A DNA stretch of 64,000 nt from Flavobacteriales bacterium UBA7666 (GCA_002483265.1 DLHO01000015.1:1-64000), one strand, 5' to 3'; positions 48,844 to 57,659 are shown, numbered from the stretch's first letter. Made by a program: numbers and translations. Notes: generated by a model not told the origin, from the sequence alone.

Positions 48844-50019
48844 ATGGAAGACACTCAGGTAAACTATCAAAAGCGCATCTTTAATATTTTACTCCTCGTA
48901 GTAATCGCTGCTATTGTCTATTTAGGAAGCGATATTTTGTTTCCGGTTGTATTAGCCTTCATCTTTGGAGTTCTGATTCGGCCCATTGATTCATTTCTTC
49001 AGAAAAAATGGCACTTTCCAAAATTGCTTTCGGTCATTATAACCGTTACCATAGCAATAGTCATTTTTGCCGGAGTCATGTTTTTGCTTGGACTCCAATT
49101 GAAGGATTTCTTTAGTGACCTTCCTACTCTTGAGAAAAACATGACAAAAGTCATTCATGATTTAGCAGACTGGATTAATAAAACCTTTGGAGTTACCAAC
49201 TTGAAACAGGAAAAAATTGTCAAGGAAAATTTCATGAAAGGTGGCAACATGGTTTCCATGGAAAGTTTTGGAAATATAACCGGTGCATTGGTGAATTTTA
49301 TTTTGGTTCCGCTTTACCTATTCCTATTCTTATTCTACCGTGAGCTGTTGTTGGGATTCTTAATGAGATTAGTCCCTACTAAAAGTGCTGAAAGAATGCA
49401 GATCATAGTAAATGATATCAAAGTCATTATCCGCATGTATATTTTAGGTTTGCTACTGGAAATAGCTATTGTGGCTGCTCTAACAACCTTGGGCTTGTGG
49501 ATAATTGGTGTGAAATACGCTTTGTTCCTTGGGTTATTAGTTGCTTTGCTGAACCTGATTCCTTATGTTGGAATTCTGGTTGCAAACCTGTTGAGTTGTT
49601 TGATTTCGCTCTCTAATAACCCGGATATCCAACAATCTGTTTTGGGTGTTTTGATTGTAATTGGTGTGGTACAACTTATTGATAATAATATTCTATTGCC
49701 ACGAATTGTAGGCTCTAAAGTTCGGATTAATGCGCTTGCCTCCATCCTATCAGTAATTGTCGGGGGAGCACTTGCCGGTGTTCCGGGAATGTTTCTTGCA
49801 ATTCCGATTACCGCAATTCTGAAAGTGGTCTTTGATGCCGTTCCAAACCTGGAACCCTATGGTTATTTATTGGGAGATGAAATGCCCAAAGCCTTGTTCT
49901 GGACAAAGAAGAAAGAAGTGACCAATAAGATCGTAAAGGAACAGATTAAAAATCCTCATCCGGATCAACCGAAAGCTAGTCCGAAAGCGAAGCCTAAACC
50001 AAAACCGAAGTCGGAATGA
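48844..50019 (+). CDS. AI-2E family transporter
   Basis: A 391-residue polytopic membrane protein of the AI-2E (YdiK/TqsA/PerM) family. TMs at about 13-30, 32-50, 65-88, 148-172, 200-225, 230-255, 258-285 and 300-330; the end of the core is ILSVIVGGALAGVPGMFLAIPITAILKVVFD. Members export autoinducer-2 or act as Na+/H+ antiporters; the substrate here is unknown. The C-terminus carries an unusual low-complexity Pro/Lys tail (KASPKAKPKPKPKSE). Confidence 0.85.
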   Translation: MEDTQVNYQKRIFNILLLVVIAAIVYLGSDILFPVVLAFIFGVLIRPIDSFLQKKWHFPKLLSVIITVTIAIVIFAGVMFLLGLQLKDFFSDLPTLEKNMTKVIHDLADWINKTFGVTNLKQEKIVKENFMKGGNMVSMESFGNITGALVNFILVPLYLFLFLFYRELLLGFLMRLVPTKSAERMQIIVNDIKVIIRMYILGLLLEIAIVAALTTLGLWIIGVKYALFLGLLVALLNLIPYVGILVANLLSCLISLSNNPDIQQSVLGVLIVIGVVQLIDNNILLPRIVGSKVRINALASILSVIVGGALAGVPGMFLAIPITAILKVVFDAVPNLEPYGYLLGDEMPKALFWTKKKEVTNKIVKEQIKNPHPDQPKASPKAKPKPKPKSE

Positions 50020-50039
50020 TAAATCACTGAAACAGGAGA

Positions 50040-50735
50040 CTATTCGTCGTATTTTGAAATGTGGGTGTGAAATCTCCCGTTAATGATCACTTTGTATTGG
50101 CTGGGATCTGATTCCTTATAAACCTTGCAATTAAAAGTGCCTCTGTATTTTCTGGCACAGGTTTGATAATTCGTTATTGGATTGGTAATGTTGTTGTAAG
50201 TGATTGTAAAATTGGAACCTGTTTGATCACCAAATTTACTAGACCATTTTTGAGCATTTGTATCCAGGTAAATAATCTCAAAACCAACCTGATCCGGTGT
50301 TGAAGAAGAGTAAAAGCTTGATATAGGATTGTCCAATGAAGTTTGAAAAGTGTTGCAATCAATTTCTGGAGAACTGGTATTGTACGAATAGCCAGATAAT
50401 CCAATAACTATTTGACCGTTAGAAAAATCATTTCCATCCACAGCATCTTTGTGCATGAAATAGCCCAAATAATCTGTTTTAAGAATGGTTGATGTAGGAT
50501 CGAAATTCCATCCGTTGAAATGCCTTACACCAAAGTTTGTGAGTGTTGTATCTCCGGTATCCCAAGAGTTTCCATTAATATCGGCAAAAAGAAAATAGTT
50601 TGTAGTAGTATCAGTTATACTGTTATTGGGTGTTGGAGCAGGATCAGCTTCAGGCAGGCTCTTCTTCTTACAGGAAAAAAGACTGGTACCTATTAGGATG
50701 ATTGAAAGGAGAATCAGGTGATTTAGATTTTTCAT
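50040..50735 (-). CDS. Hypothetical lipoprotein (231 aa)
   Basis: A 231-residue lipoprotein: signal LILLSIILIGTSLFSC with Cys22, then a KKKSLPEADPAPTPNN linker. The mature domain is beta-rich: NYFLFADINGNSWDTGDTTLTNFGVRHFNGWNFDPTS at the front and YRGTFNCKVYKESDPSQYKVIINGRFHTHI at the end. The FxADINGxxW opening is common in Bacteroidota lipoproteins of unknown role. Two internal Cys may pair. Convergent with the AI-2E gene, 20 bases apart. Confidence 0.65.
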   Translation of the reverse strand: MKNLNHLILLSIILIGTSLFSCKKKSLPEADPAPTPNNSITDTTTNYFLFADINGNSWDTGDTTLTNFGVRHFNGWNFDPTSTILKTDYLGYFMHKDAVDGNDFSNGQIVIGLSGYSYNTSSPEIDCNTFQTSLDNPISSFYSSSTPDQVGFEIIYLDTNAQKWSSKFGDQTGSNFTITYNNITNPITNYQTCARKYRGTFNCKVYKESDPSQYKVIINGRFHTHISKYDE

Positions 50736-50772
50736 GTGTAGATCTTAATTTGACGTAAAAATAGCCAAATTA

Positions 50773-51483
50773 TTACTTTGGAATAAGGTCCTGAAACCAG
50801 AATCCATATTCGATTGGTTCATTTTCCTGATTTTTAGTTGTGTAGGTTTTGAGTACTTTCTCTCCGATTTCAAAAGCAATTGGTTTTTTGAAGATCGGCC
50901 CGTCGAAAACAAAGGTGTGAAATTCACCGTTTTCTCCGCATGGATCTACATTTTCAGGCAAGTCTGCAAGAAATTGATGATCGATGATTCTTCCCACAAA
51001 CTCCTCATCCAGTTTGGATGAATCTACGCAAACAACAATTGTTTTAAAGCCCAGATCAACGAATTCACGAACGAGCTCTAGGGTATTCATTTTCCATAGT
51101 GGAAAGTGCGCCGAAATAGCAACTTCATTTAGTTTTTGCTCGCGATAGATTCTCAAATCTTCCAGGAAAATATCCCCGAAGATACAGTCAGTAATTCCTT
51201 CAGCTTTCAATTCATCAATAGCTCGATTCATAACAGCTTCGTAAGCTTGCATATCTGAACTTGTGGGTAAATGAATCTTTTTAGACGGAATTCCAAGTGA
51301 TTCGGCTTGTGCCAGTAACAATTCACTGCGAACTCCATGCATGGAAATCCGATCCGCCTCCTCATTCAGTGTCGTGAGTAGATAACGAATATCAAATTGT
51401 CGATTTTGAAGAATTTTATAAAGAGCTAAAGTGCTGTCCTTTCCACCGCTCCAGTTGAAATAAGCTGGAATCAAACGTCCCAT
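50773..51483 (-). CDS. Dph6-related ATP pyrophosphatase (diphthine-ammonia ligase-like)
   Basis: A 236-residue PP-loop ATPase. The adenylation motif SGGKDS is at 12-17 in YFNWSGGKDSTLALYKIL. The HGVRSELLLAQAESLGIP and GDIFLEDLRIYREQ segments and the end CGENGEFHTFVFDGPIFKKPIAFEIGE are those of the Dph6/MJ0570 family. In eukaryotes and archaea Dph6 amidates diphthine on EF2; bacteria lack diphthamide, so this protein must act on something else. Its start overlaps the end of the class IV aminotransferase gene by 13 bases, hinting at a shared pathway. Confidence 0.85.
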   Translation of the reverse strand: MGRLIPAYFNWSGGKDSTLALYKILQNRQFDIRYLLTTLNEEADRISMHGVRSELLLAQAESLGIPSKKIHLPTSSDMQAYEAVMNRAIDELKAEGITDCIFGDIFLEDLRIYREQKLNEVAISAHFPLWKMNTLELVREFVDLGFKTIVVCVDSSKLDEEFVGRIIDHQFLADLPENVDPCGENGEFHTFVFDGPIFKKPIAFEIGEKVLKTYTTKNQENEPIEYGFWFQDLIPK

Positions 51484-52325
51484 TCCTCATTCAGGAAAGC
51501 CACAATTTTACGTGCGGTTGTATTGAAATAACGTTTCGTACGGTATCCACCAACCCAGGTAATTCCACGAACAGCATTCGTTAGGAAAACTTCATCAGCT
51601 ACCAATAAATTGGAAGGTAAAATGGGACACTCGTAAACTTTTAAGCCATTTTTCAATGCCAGATTGATTACCTGCATGCGCATGGTTCCTGCCAAACAGC
51701 CATCCGAAAGACTTGGTGTATAAAGAACGCCATTGCTTACGACAAAAATATTGCTGTGAGAACTTTCAAGAATTTGACCGTTGTCGTTGGTAATTAACAT
51801 GTCGTCCAGACCTTTTTCCTTCGCAGAAATTGCTGCCAGAACGTATAGAATTCCATTCTTTGTTTTATAATTTGAAAGAATATTCTTCGTTTTCTTGATG
51901 TCTTGATATAAATCTACTTCCAGTCCTTTGGCATTCAATCCAAATAGATTCTGTTCAATTGGATAAGCTTCAATGAAGTAGCTAACTTCATTTGTGTCAG
52001 GAAGATAAGTGCCTCCTCCTAAACGATCAATTGAAAGTCGAATGCGTGCACCTTCGGTAATTTTGCAGAGCTGGATCAACTCGTCAATCTGTTGTTGAAA
52101 GAATTCAGTAGTATAAAAAGCAGGTAGGCGCATTTTTAAAATCTTTGCCCCTTCTCCCAAACGTGAAAAATGATGAGAAAGGTTTAAAGCTTTTCCATTC
52201 ATTACACGAATACTTTCAAAAAGTCCATCTCCGTAAGTGTAAGCTCTGTTCCCCGCAGCAATGGAATGCCCTGTGTTACTGATGATTTTACCGTTATTGT
52301 TTACGAATAATTCCTGATCGCTCAT
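51471..52325 (-). CDS. Class IV aminotransferase (aminodeoxychorismate lyase/BCAT-like)
   Basis: A 284-residue PLP enzyme of fold type IV. Seen: the front segment AAGNRAYTYGDGLFESIRVMNGK, the PLP-Lys region ILSNYKTKNGILYVLAA, LITNDNGQILESSHSNIFVVSNGVLYTPSLSDGCLAGTMR and the end VADEVFLTNAVRGITWV. It could be aminodeoxychorismate lyase (PabC), branched-chain or D-amino acid aminotransferase; FExIR favours the PabC/BCAT side. It lies one base after the rhomboid gene stop region and overlaps the PP-loop ATPase gene by 13 bases. Confidence 0.85.
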   Translation of the reverse strand: MSDQELFVNNNGKIISNTGHSIAAGNRAYTYGDGLFESIRVMNGKALNLSHHFSRLGEGAKILKMRLPAFYTTEFFQQQIDELIQLCKITEGARIRLSIDRLGGGTYLPDTNEVSYFIEAYPIEQNLFGLNAKGLEVDLYQDIKKTKNILSNYKTKNGILYVLAAISAKEKGLDDMLITNDNGQILESSHSNIFVVSNGVLYTPSLSDGCLAGTMRMQVINLALKNGLKVYECPILPSNLLVADEVFLTNAVRGITWVGGYRTKRYFNTTARKIVAFLNEEWDV

Positions 52326-52949
52326 TTAAAGTAGGTTTTGAAATGCAAAAATCACTTGTTCAATATTAGTAATTAAAATGAAAACAATCCCGAAAACCGC
52401 ACCGGATATATGCGCATCGTGTGCAATATTTGTTTTTTTGTTTCGATCGGAATAGATCTCGAATGCCAGATAAAGTAATCCAAAAATCCATGCAGGAATA
52501 GGAACAGGAAGAAGTATCAGTGCTATTTTCATGTTTGGAGCAAGCATAATCATCGCAAACAAGATTGCTGATGTGACGCCTGAAAGACCTAAGGATCTGT
52601 AGTTTGGATTGTCTTTGTGTCTGAAATAAGAGATCGAACTGGAGGCAAACATAGCGATCAAAGCAAAAGCCCAAAACACAATCTCACCAGGCAATGGTCC
52701 GTAAAAATTATACAAGTACTCTTCAAATGATTTTCCAAAGAAAAAAAGTGTAATTCCATTAAAAAGTAAATGATTGAAGTCTCCATGCAGGAATGCATGT
52801 GTAATGAAACGGTAATATTCCCTTTCGTGTTTCACTAAATATGGACTGAATAGGTATTTTTCCATGAAATCACGGTTATTGAAGCCGATAAATGACATGA
52901 TTGCCATCGTTCCGAGAAGGATGTATGTTGAATAAATTTGAGGCTCCAT
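52326..52949 (-). CDS. Rhomboid family intramembrane serine protease
   Basis: A 207-residue six-TM rhomboid. The catalytic Ser is in GLSG (Ser123) and the His in HDAHISGAVFG (His180). The TM2 motif HAFLHGDFNHLLFN (51-64) holds the conserved His and the oxyanion Asn64. The catalytic set is complete, so an active protease that cuts TM segments of membrane proteins is expected; the substrate is unknown. It is the first gene of the rhomboid/aminotransferase/PP-loop operon and is divergent from the L,D-transpeptidase gene. Confidence 0.88.
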   Translation of the reverse strand: MEPQIYSTYILLGTMAIMSFIGFNNRDFMEKYLFSPYLVKHEREYYRFITHAFLHGDFNHLLFNGITLFFFGKSFEEYLYNFYGPLPGEIVFWAFALIAMFASSSISYFRHKDNPNYRSLGLSGVTSAILFAMIMLAPNMKIALILLPVPIPAWIFGLLYLAFEIYSDRNKKTNIAHDAHISGAVFGIVFILITNIEQVIFAFQNLL

Positions 52950-53002
52950 ATTTGAGGAATAAGTATCTTGCGGTAAAATTGCTCATTATTTTTTGATCCT
53001 TT

Positions 53003-54610
53003 ATGAAAATTAGCAGACTTCTATTACTATTTCTTGCACTTACTACTACATTAACACTTATCAGATGCAGTTCTGAAATTGATAAAACAGATCCCATTTT
53101 TGACCAAAAAGTTTCGTTAAAAAAGCGAATTTCATTAGCAATTGAATCCGATTTATTAACAAAGTTGAATTTTCCGGAGGGAATTAAAGATTCGGTTTAC
53201 GCATTCTATAAATCGCGCGATTTCAGGCCGGTTTGGGCAAATGATTCCATGTTGGTGCCAAAAGGAACGAAATGGAAAGAATTGTTGGATTTCCCATGTG
53301 CACTTGGATTACCGGACAACAGACCATTTAAGTTCAAACAAGACTCCCTTACAAACACTTCTATTGTTCAGGAATTTGTTCTCACAGCTCGTTTAGCGCA
53401 ATTACAACAGGATTTAAAAGTTGGGTTCTTAGATACTGCAATCAGTGCCTACAGATCAATCGTTTCTATTGATTTGAAATCATTGAACAGATCGGTAGTA
53501 CAAATGGATACCGTTAAAAACTGGGGAATGTGGTTCGCTAAAATGGGATCGGCAAGACCGGAATATCAGGCTTTAGCAAGAGGTTTATTTCGATATGCAT
53601 CCAAAAAGGAACTTTCTACTATCCATTTTGAAGTTCCGGCTTTGGTTGAAGATTCACTTCGCTGTTTGGAATTAGCTGAGGAATCATTGATTGATAAAGG
53701 CTATTTGGATCCTAAGAAGACAGACGACGAATCTTTCTGGGATGCCATGGGACGGTTTCAGGCAGATAATGGATTGAAACCGGATGGGGTTATTGGAATT
53801 TATACCCGGAAAGCATTAAATGAATCCATGCGCTTCAAGTGTCACAGAGCAATTTTATCGATGGAAAGATGGAGATGGCGCGCTCCTTTCCCTGAAAGAT
53901 ATTTATGGGTGAATATTCCGGAATATAAATTGAGGATCTTTTATGGAGATACCTTGTATTCCGAGCACCGGGTAGTTGTTGGAAAACCGGAAAATCAAAC
54001 TCCACAATTGAGTTCGAAATTACGTGCAATTGTTTCCCTGCCTTATTGGACACAGCCGCAATCCATTGCCAGTAAAGAGTTCTTGCCTGCAATTCAGCGT
54101 AATTCAAACTATGCAGCAAAAAATCACTACAAGGTTTACCGTGGTGAAACAGAAGTGGATCCTACAACCATTAACTGGAAACGATACAAAGAAAAGAACT
54201 TCCCTTTTAGAGTTAGACAAGAACCCGGAGACGACAATGCGCTTGGCTTGGTGAAGTTTGAGTTCAACAATAAATACGGAGTATACATCCACGACACACC
54301 TTCAAAAGGATTTTTCAATAAAGACATTCGCGCTTATTCACACGGGTGTATGCGGTGCGAAATGCCGGATTCATTGGCTCGGTATATCCTCACACGTGAC
54401 GATCGCCAAAAAATGACTCGTGATTCCTTGGATACGCTGATTAATCGAAAAGAGCATTTTTCCATTCCTTTGAGAAAGCCAATCCCAATGCAAGTGGATT
54501 ATATTACAGTGGTAGTAAATGAAAAAGGAGGCTTATTGTTCTTTCCGGACGTCTATGACCGCGATGAGAAATATCTGAAAATGATGAATATCTACCCGAA
54601 AGTGAATTAA
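53003..54610 (+). CDS. L,D-transpeptidase, YcbB-like lipoprotein
   Basis: A 535-residue murein L,D-transpeptidase. The N-terminus is a lipoprotein signal (LLLLFLALTTTLTLIRC). The scaffold region at about 60-230 begins FYKSRDFRPVWANDS (the YcbB-type opening). A peptidoglycan-binding helix set is at about 232-275 (DAMGRFQADNGLKPDGVIGIYTRKALNESM), and the YkuD catalytic domain at about 300-480 with LWVNIPEYKLRIF and the active-site HGCMRC (Cys about 449). It makes 3-3 crosslinks in peptidoglycan or anchors proteins to it. A slightly irregular -7 box TATTTTTTG lies just upstream. Confidence 0.92.
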   Translation: MKISRLLLLFLALTTTLTLIRCSSEIDKTDPIFDQKVSLKKRISLAIESDLLTKLNFPEGIKDSVYAFYKSRDFRPVWANDSMLVPKGTKWKELLDFPCALGLPDNRPFKFKQDSLTNTSIVQEFVLTARLAQLQQDLKVGFLDTAISAYRSIVSIDLKSLNRSVVQMDTVKNWGMWFAKMGSARPEYQALARGLFRYASKKELSTIHFEVPALVEDSLRCLELAEESLIDKGYLDPKKTDDESFWDAMGRFQADNGLKPDGVIGIYTRKALNESMRFKCHRAILSMERWRWRAPFPERYLWVNIPEYKLRIFYGDTLYSEHRVVVGKPENQTPQLSSKLRAIVSLPYWTQPQSIASKEFLPAIQRNSNYAAKNHYKVYRGETEVDPTTINWKRYKEKNFPFRVRQEPGDDNALGLVKFEFNNKYGVYIHDTPSKGFFNKDIRAYSHGCMRCEMPDSLARYILTRDDRQKMTRDSLDTLINRKEHFSIPLRKPIPMQVDYITVVVNEKGGLLFFPDVYDRDEKYLKMMNIYPKVN

Positions 54611-54661
54611 GAATTATCAATTTCACAATTATCAAGAGGAATCCTCTTAAATAATTGATAA
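54611..54661. repeat. AT-rich AATTATCA/TGATAATT palindromes
   Basis: CAATTATCAAGAGGAATCCTCTTAAATAATTGATAATTG forms an imperfect hairpin with an AGAGGA/TCCTCT core. AATTGATAATT-type words also occur at 4125-4215, 6598-6640 and 48740-48775. It may serve as a terminator for the L,D-transpeptidase gene. Confidence 0.45.
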
Positions 54662-54691
54662 TTGCTCATTGATAATTAAAAAGTATTTTTG
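54662..54691 (+). promoter_or_regulatory. Promoter of rpe
   Basis: TTG at 54662-54664, 19-base spacer, TATTTTTG at 54684-54691: both boxes exact. Transcript start near 54696, so translation begins at ATG 54707 and not at an upstream in-frame TTG. Confidence 0.65.
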
Positions 54692-54706
54692 CAAAAAACA
54701 CTTTTT

Positions 54707-55357
54707 ATGTCAGTTATCATTGCTCCTTCTATCTTATCCTGCGATTTCGGAAACCTTGAACGCGATTTTGAATTAATCAATCAAAGTGAGGCGGATTGGT
54801 TTCATGTAGATGTCATGGATGGAGTCTTTGTTCCTAATATTTCTTTTGGTTTCCCGATTATTTCAGCATTGAAAAAAGTCGCTAAAAAGACCATTGACTG
54901 TCATATTATGATCGTAAATCCGGATCAGTACATTACTGATTTTGCTAAAGCCGGTGTCGATATTTTGACCGTTCATTACGAAGCATGTACACATTTGCAC
55001 CGCACAATCGGGGCAATCCACGAAGCTGGAATGAAAGCCGGTGTTGCATTGAATCCACATACACCGGTTTCCGTTTTGGAAAATGTGATCGCAGATTTGG
55101 ATCTGGTATTGATCATGTCTGTAAACCCTGGATTCGGTGGGCAGAAGTTCATTTACCAGGCAATTGAAAAAGTAAAACAAACCAAAGACTTAATTGCAAA
55201 ATCCGGTTCGAAAGCGATTATTGAAGTGGACGGTGGAGTGAATACAGAAACAGGAAAACTATTGGTTGATGCTGGAGCACAGGCTTTGGTAGCAGGTAGT
55301 TTTGTATTCAATAGCCCGGATCCGAAAGCAACGATTTCTTCTTTGAAGCAGCTTTAA
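54707..55357 (+). CDS. rpe: Ribulose-phosphate 3-epimerase
   Basis: A 216-residue TIM-barrel epimerase of the pentose phosphate pathway (ribulose 5-phosphate to xylulose 5-phosphate). Motifs: IIAPSILSCDFGNLERD, WFHVDVMDGVFVPNISFG (metal His and catalytic Asp), DCHIMIVNPDQYI, MSVNPGFGGQKFI, IEVDGGVN (second catalytic Asp) and LVAGSFVF. All catalytic residues present. Its stop overlaps the ATG of the DinB-like gene by one base (TAATG). Confidence 0.96.
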   Translation: MSVIIAPSILSCDFGNLERDFELINQSEADWFHVDVMDGVFVPNISFGFPIISALKKVAKKTIDCHIMIVNPDQYITDFAKAGVDILTVHYEACTHLHRTIGAIHEAGMKAGVALNPHTPVSVLENVIADLDLVLIMSVNPGFGGQKFIYQAIEKVKQTKDLIAKSGSKAIIEVDGGVNTETGKLLVDAGAQALVAGSFVFNSPDPKATISSLKQL

Positions 55358-55770
55358 TGCTCGATTTTTTTCAGCAGCGATTTTCCTATATCCATCAATT
55401 GAATTTGAGCTGGATCAAACATCTAACGAAAGACGATCAGGATATTCCGTGGGATGTCAAAGTGGCCATTTCTCAATTGATCAACTCACAGCACATTGCA
55501 GTTGCGCAAATTTTAGATCTGGAAATAGAATCTGATTTGAATGATGTGCTTCCTGAAATGTACTGGGAATCATTGGAACGCGACAATTACAAACAATGGA
55601 TGAATGTCTTCCTGCAATTCAATCAGGGACTTCAGGACAATGTTGAGTGGCTCACTCCTCTCCTGTTCAAATCACTGCACGAAACGGCACAGTACATCGG
55701 GCAACTAAAATTGCTGGTCGCTCAGCACGGATTGGAGGAATTAGACGAAACACTTCTGCGAGTTGACTAG
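55357..55770 (+). CDS. DinB-like four-helix protein
   Basis: A 137-residue all-helical protein coupled to rpe by a one-base overlap. INSQHIAVAQILDLEIES and SLHETAQYIGQLKLLVAQHGLEE look like two of the helices of a DinB/YfiT-type bundle, with His residues placed where this family holds a metal. The match is by feel only. No link to pentose phosphate metabolism is known to me. Confidence 0.55.
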   Translation: MLDFFQQRFSYIHQLNLSWIKHLTKDDQDIPWDVKVAISQLINSQHIAVAQILDLEIESDLNDVLPEMYWESLERDNYKQWMNVFLQFNQGLQDNVEWLTPLLFKSLHETAQYIGQLKLLVAQHGLEELDETLLRVD

Positions 55771-55840
55771 TTTTTTAACTAGTTAGTGGATCAAGTCTAC
55801 CCCTTGGGAGGGCAATTAAAAATCAATTAATTTTAGTACC

Positions 55841-56338
55841 ATGAATCTCCCTCCATATAGAGTATTTCCCGAACTAAGATTAGAAAACCTGCTTCTCCGT
55901 GAAACTACTGAAGCAGATACTCCTTCTCTCTTGGAAATCCTTACTTATGACGGAAAAGTGGCAGAAACGCTGGAAGAAGGAATGGGAATTATCCGGAAGA
56001 TTCATCAAAATTACCTCGATGGAGATACTGTTAACTGGGTTATTGAAGATATTTCAACCCATCAGCCAGTTGGTTTTGTCGGCTATTACCGTGGATTTGA
56101 AAACGGGATAGGCGAATTGGGCTGTATTCTGAAAGAAGAATTCCGCGGCTTGGGGTTGATGTCTCCTTCCCTGCTTTTAGCTGCCGAATTCGGGAAGCAT
56201 CAAATGAAGCTCAATATGGTAACAGCGCTTACAACGGCAGAGAATGAAAAAGCAATTGCATTGTTAAATCGAAATAACTTCATACAGGAAAAAGAATTAT
56301 CGGGAGTTTATCTGAGATTTGTTTATTTCCCTGATTAA
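55841..56338 (+). CDS. GNAT family N-acetyltransferase, RimJ/RimL-like
   Basis: A 165-residue acetyltransferase. ELRLENLLLRETTEADTPSLLEIL is the RimJ/RimL-type opening. WVIEDISTHQPVGFVGYYRGFENGIGELGCILKEEFRGLGLMSPSLLLAAEFG holds the core strands and the acetyl-CoA loop (R-G-L-G-L), and NEKAIALLNRNNFIQEKEL is the C-terminal part. Substrate unknown. A box TAATTTTA (one mismatch) with TTG 21 bases upstream gives a plausible promoter right before the ATG. Confidence 0.82.
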   Translation: MNLPPYRVFPELRLENLLLRETTEADTPSLLEILTYDGKVAETLEEGMGIIRKIHQNYLDGDTVNWVIEDISTHQPVGFVGYYRGFENGIGELGCILKEEFRGLGLMSPSLLLAAEFGKHQMKLNMVTALTTAENEKAIALLNRNNFIQEKELSGVYLRFVYFPD

Positions 56339-56437
56339 CTGACTTTATCTAACTGCTGAAAAAGAAACGATTACATTTTTGTTAATCCGATATTTCGAAA
56401 AAAACAATTTTTCTAACTCCATTCTCCAATAAATGAC

Positions 56438-56445
56438 TAATTTTG
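56438..56445 (+). promoter_or_regulatory. -7 promoter box of the SRP RNA gene
   Basis: TAATTTTG, exact TAnnTTTG, ending four bases before the GGGG that begins the RNA stem. This fixes the distance between -7 box and transcript start for the window. Confidence 0.65.
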
Positions 56446-56449
56446 CGGC

Positions 56450-56547
56450 GGGGTAAGTCTTTTACGACCAGCTCCCTCTTAATCCTCCAGGACGGGAACG
56501 TAGCAAAGGTATGAGGTTGTAGCGGTGCGATAAGAGTAGCTTACCCC
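56450..56547 (+). ncRNA. ffs: Bacterial small signal recognition particle RNA (4.5S type)
   Basis: About 98 bases. The ends pair (GGGGTAAG at 56450-56457 with CTTACCCC at 56540-56547). The centre has the conserved domain IV apical region CCAGGACGGGAACGTAGCA, with the GGAA tetraloop region and the AGCA of the symmetric loop, which binds the Ffh M domain. GGTTGTAGCGGTGCGATAAGAG on the 3' side pairs back. A T-rich run (CTCTTTTTTTG) follows and should end transcription. The RNA works with Ffh to target membrane and secreted proteins. Confidence 0.92.
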
Positions 56548-56584
56548 TCTTTTTTTGCCCTAAAATTCCGGGGCATTTCCTAAC

Positions 56585-56825
56585 TCCTCATTCCAATACA
56601 AGTTTTTACAACAAATCCATCTGCGCAAATCCACTTAATCTGCGTGCAAAAAAACTGCTGTGCTCCTCTTGAAATATAACGACTGAAAGTCTATTATAAT
56701 TTCTGCATTCCTCCGTGGGAAAAGTACCAGAGCTACACCGAAGGTGGAGATCTGGTTTTCATAAAAAAAGTCTGCGTCCTCTGCGTAATTTGCGGGAAAT
56801 AAAAACTTGTGTAAAACTTCCTTCT
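56585..56825. repeat. Intergenic repeat mosaic
   Basis: No gene. Words in order: CCATCTGCGCAAATCCACTTAATCTGCGTG, CTGTGCTCCTCTTGAAATATAACGACTGAAAG, TTCTGCATTCCTCCGTGGGAAA, AGAGCTACACCGAAGGTGGA (near-exact copy of 47913-47955) and GTCTGCGTCCTCTGCGTAATTTGCGGGAAATAAAA. Same family as 40393-40671. Confidence 0.6.
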
Positions 56826-56855
56826 TCCGGTTATATTTCTCTTACTAAATGGGTT

Positions 56856-56863
56856 TACTTTTG
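56856..56863 (+). promoter_or_regulatory. -7 promoter box of the aldolase gene
   Basis: TACTTTTG, exact. Transcript start near 56868 and a 14-base leader before ATG 56882; an in-frame ATG at 56849 lies upstream of the transcript and is not used. Confidence 0.5.
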
Positions 56864-56881
56864 TGTCAAAATAGATCAAAC

Positions 56882-57538
56882 ATGAAATTTTTCATCGATA
56901 CAGCAAACCTGAATGACATTCGTGAAGCCTATGACTTAGGGATTTTAGATGGCGTAACAACCAATCCGTCCTTAATGGCGAAAGAAGGAATTACAGGTCA
57001 AAATAATATCTTAAAGCATTACGTGGATATCTGCAAAATTGTAGACGGACCGGTAAGTGCAGAAGTAATTGCAACTGATTTGGAGGGAATGATCCGTGAA
57101 GGTGAAGCTTTAGCAGAATTGCACAAAAACATCGTTGTGAAGATTCCCATGACCACGGAAGGTATTAAAGCGATTAAGTATTTTTCATCAAAAGGAATCA
57201 GAACGAATTGTACGTTGATCTTTAGTGCAGGACAAGCTTTACTTGCTGCAAAAGCTGGTGCAAGCTACGTTTCTCCATTCGTTGGACGTTTGGATGATGT
57301 TTCAACAAATGGGATGGACTTGATTCAACAAATCCGAATCATTTATGACAACTACGGATTCGAAACCGAAATTCTTGCAGCTTCCATTCGTCACCCAATG
57401 CATATCATTCAATGTGCTGAAATTGGTTCAGATGTTATGACAGGCCCGTTGAGCGCAATTCTAGCATTGGCAAAACATCCGTTGACAGATAATGGATTAG
57501 CACAATTTCTTGCAGATCACGCAAAGGGCAACAAGTAG
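56882..57538 (+). CDS. Fructose-6-phosphate aldolase/transaldolase, TalC type
   Basis: A 218-residue class I aldolase of the small transaldolase (FSA/TalC) group. The opening MKFFIDTANLNDIREAYDLGILDGVTTNPSL is the family hallmark. The Schiff-base Lys is in VVKIPMTTEGIKA. TNCTLIFSAGQALLAAKAGASYVSPFVGRLDD, ILAASIRHPMHI and PLSAILALAKHPLTD follow. It either splits fructose 6-phosphate or acts as transaldolase; the two cannot be told apart safely by eye. Together with rpe 2 kb upstream it serves the pentose phosphate pathway. Confidence 0.92.
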   Translation: MKFFIDTANLNDIREAYDLGILDGVTTNPSLMAKEGITGQNNILKHYVDICKIVDGPVSAEVIATDLEGMIREGEALAELHKNIVVKIPMTTEGIKAIKYFSSKGIRTNCTLIFSAGQALLAAKAGASYVSPFVGRLDDVSTNGMDLIQQIRIIYDNYGFETEILAASIRHPMHIIQCAEIGSDVMTGPLSAILALAKHPLTDNGLAQFLADHAKGNK

Positions 57539-57544
57539 AATTTA

Positions 57545-57618
57545 CACTTCGACTACGCTGAGCGTCCTTGAAAGTCTTATTAAAAGGTGGCTGAGCGGAG
57601 TCGAAGTCACTTTTTGTT
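57545..57618 (+). repeat. REP-like inverted repeat, CTTCGACTCCGCTCAG family, terminator-like
   Basis: CACTTCGACTACGCTGAGCG pairs with CTGAGCGGAGTCGAAGTCAC with two mismatches across about 27 bases. TTTTTGTTTTT follows, so this copy can end the aldolase transcript. Confidence 0.65.
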
Positions 57619-57641
57619 TTTCAAGTAATTCGTAATTCGTA

Positions 57642-57659
57642 TCCCGATAGCTATCGGGA
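57642..57659. repeat. 18-bp palindrome TCCCGATAGCTATCGGGA
   Basis: Perfect copy, flanked by GTAATTCGTA and CGTAATTCGTAATTA words as at 47294. Confidence 0.75.
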
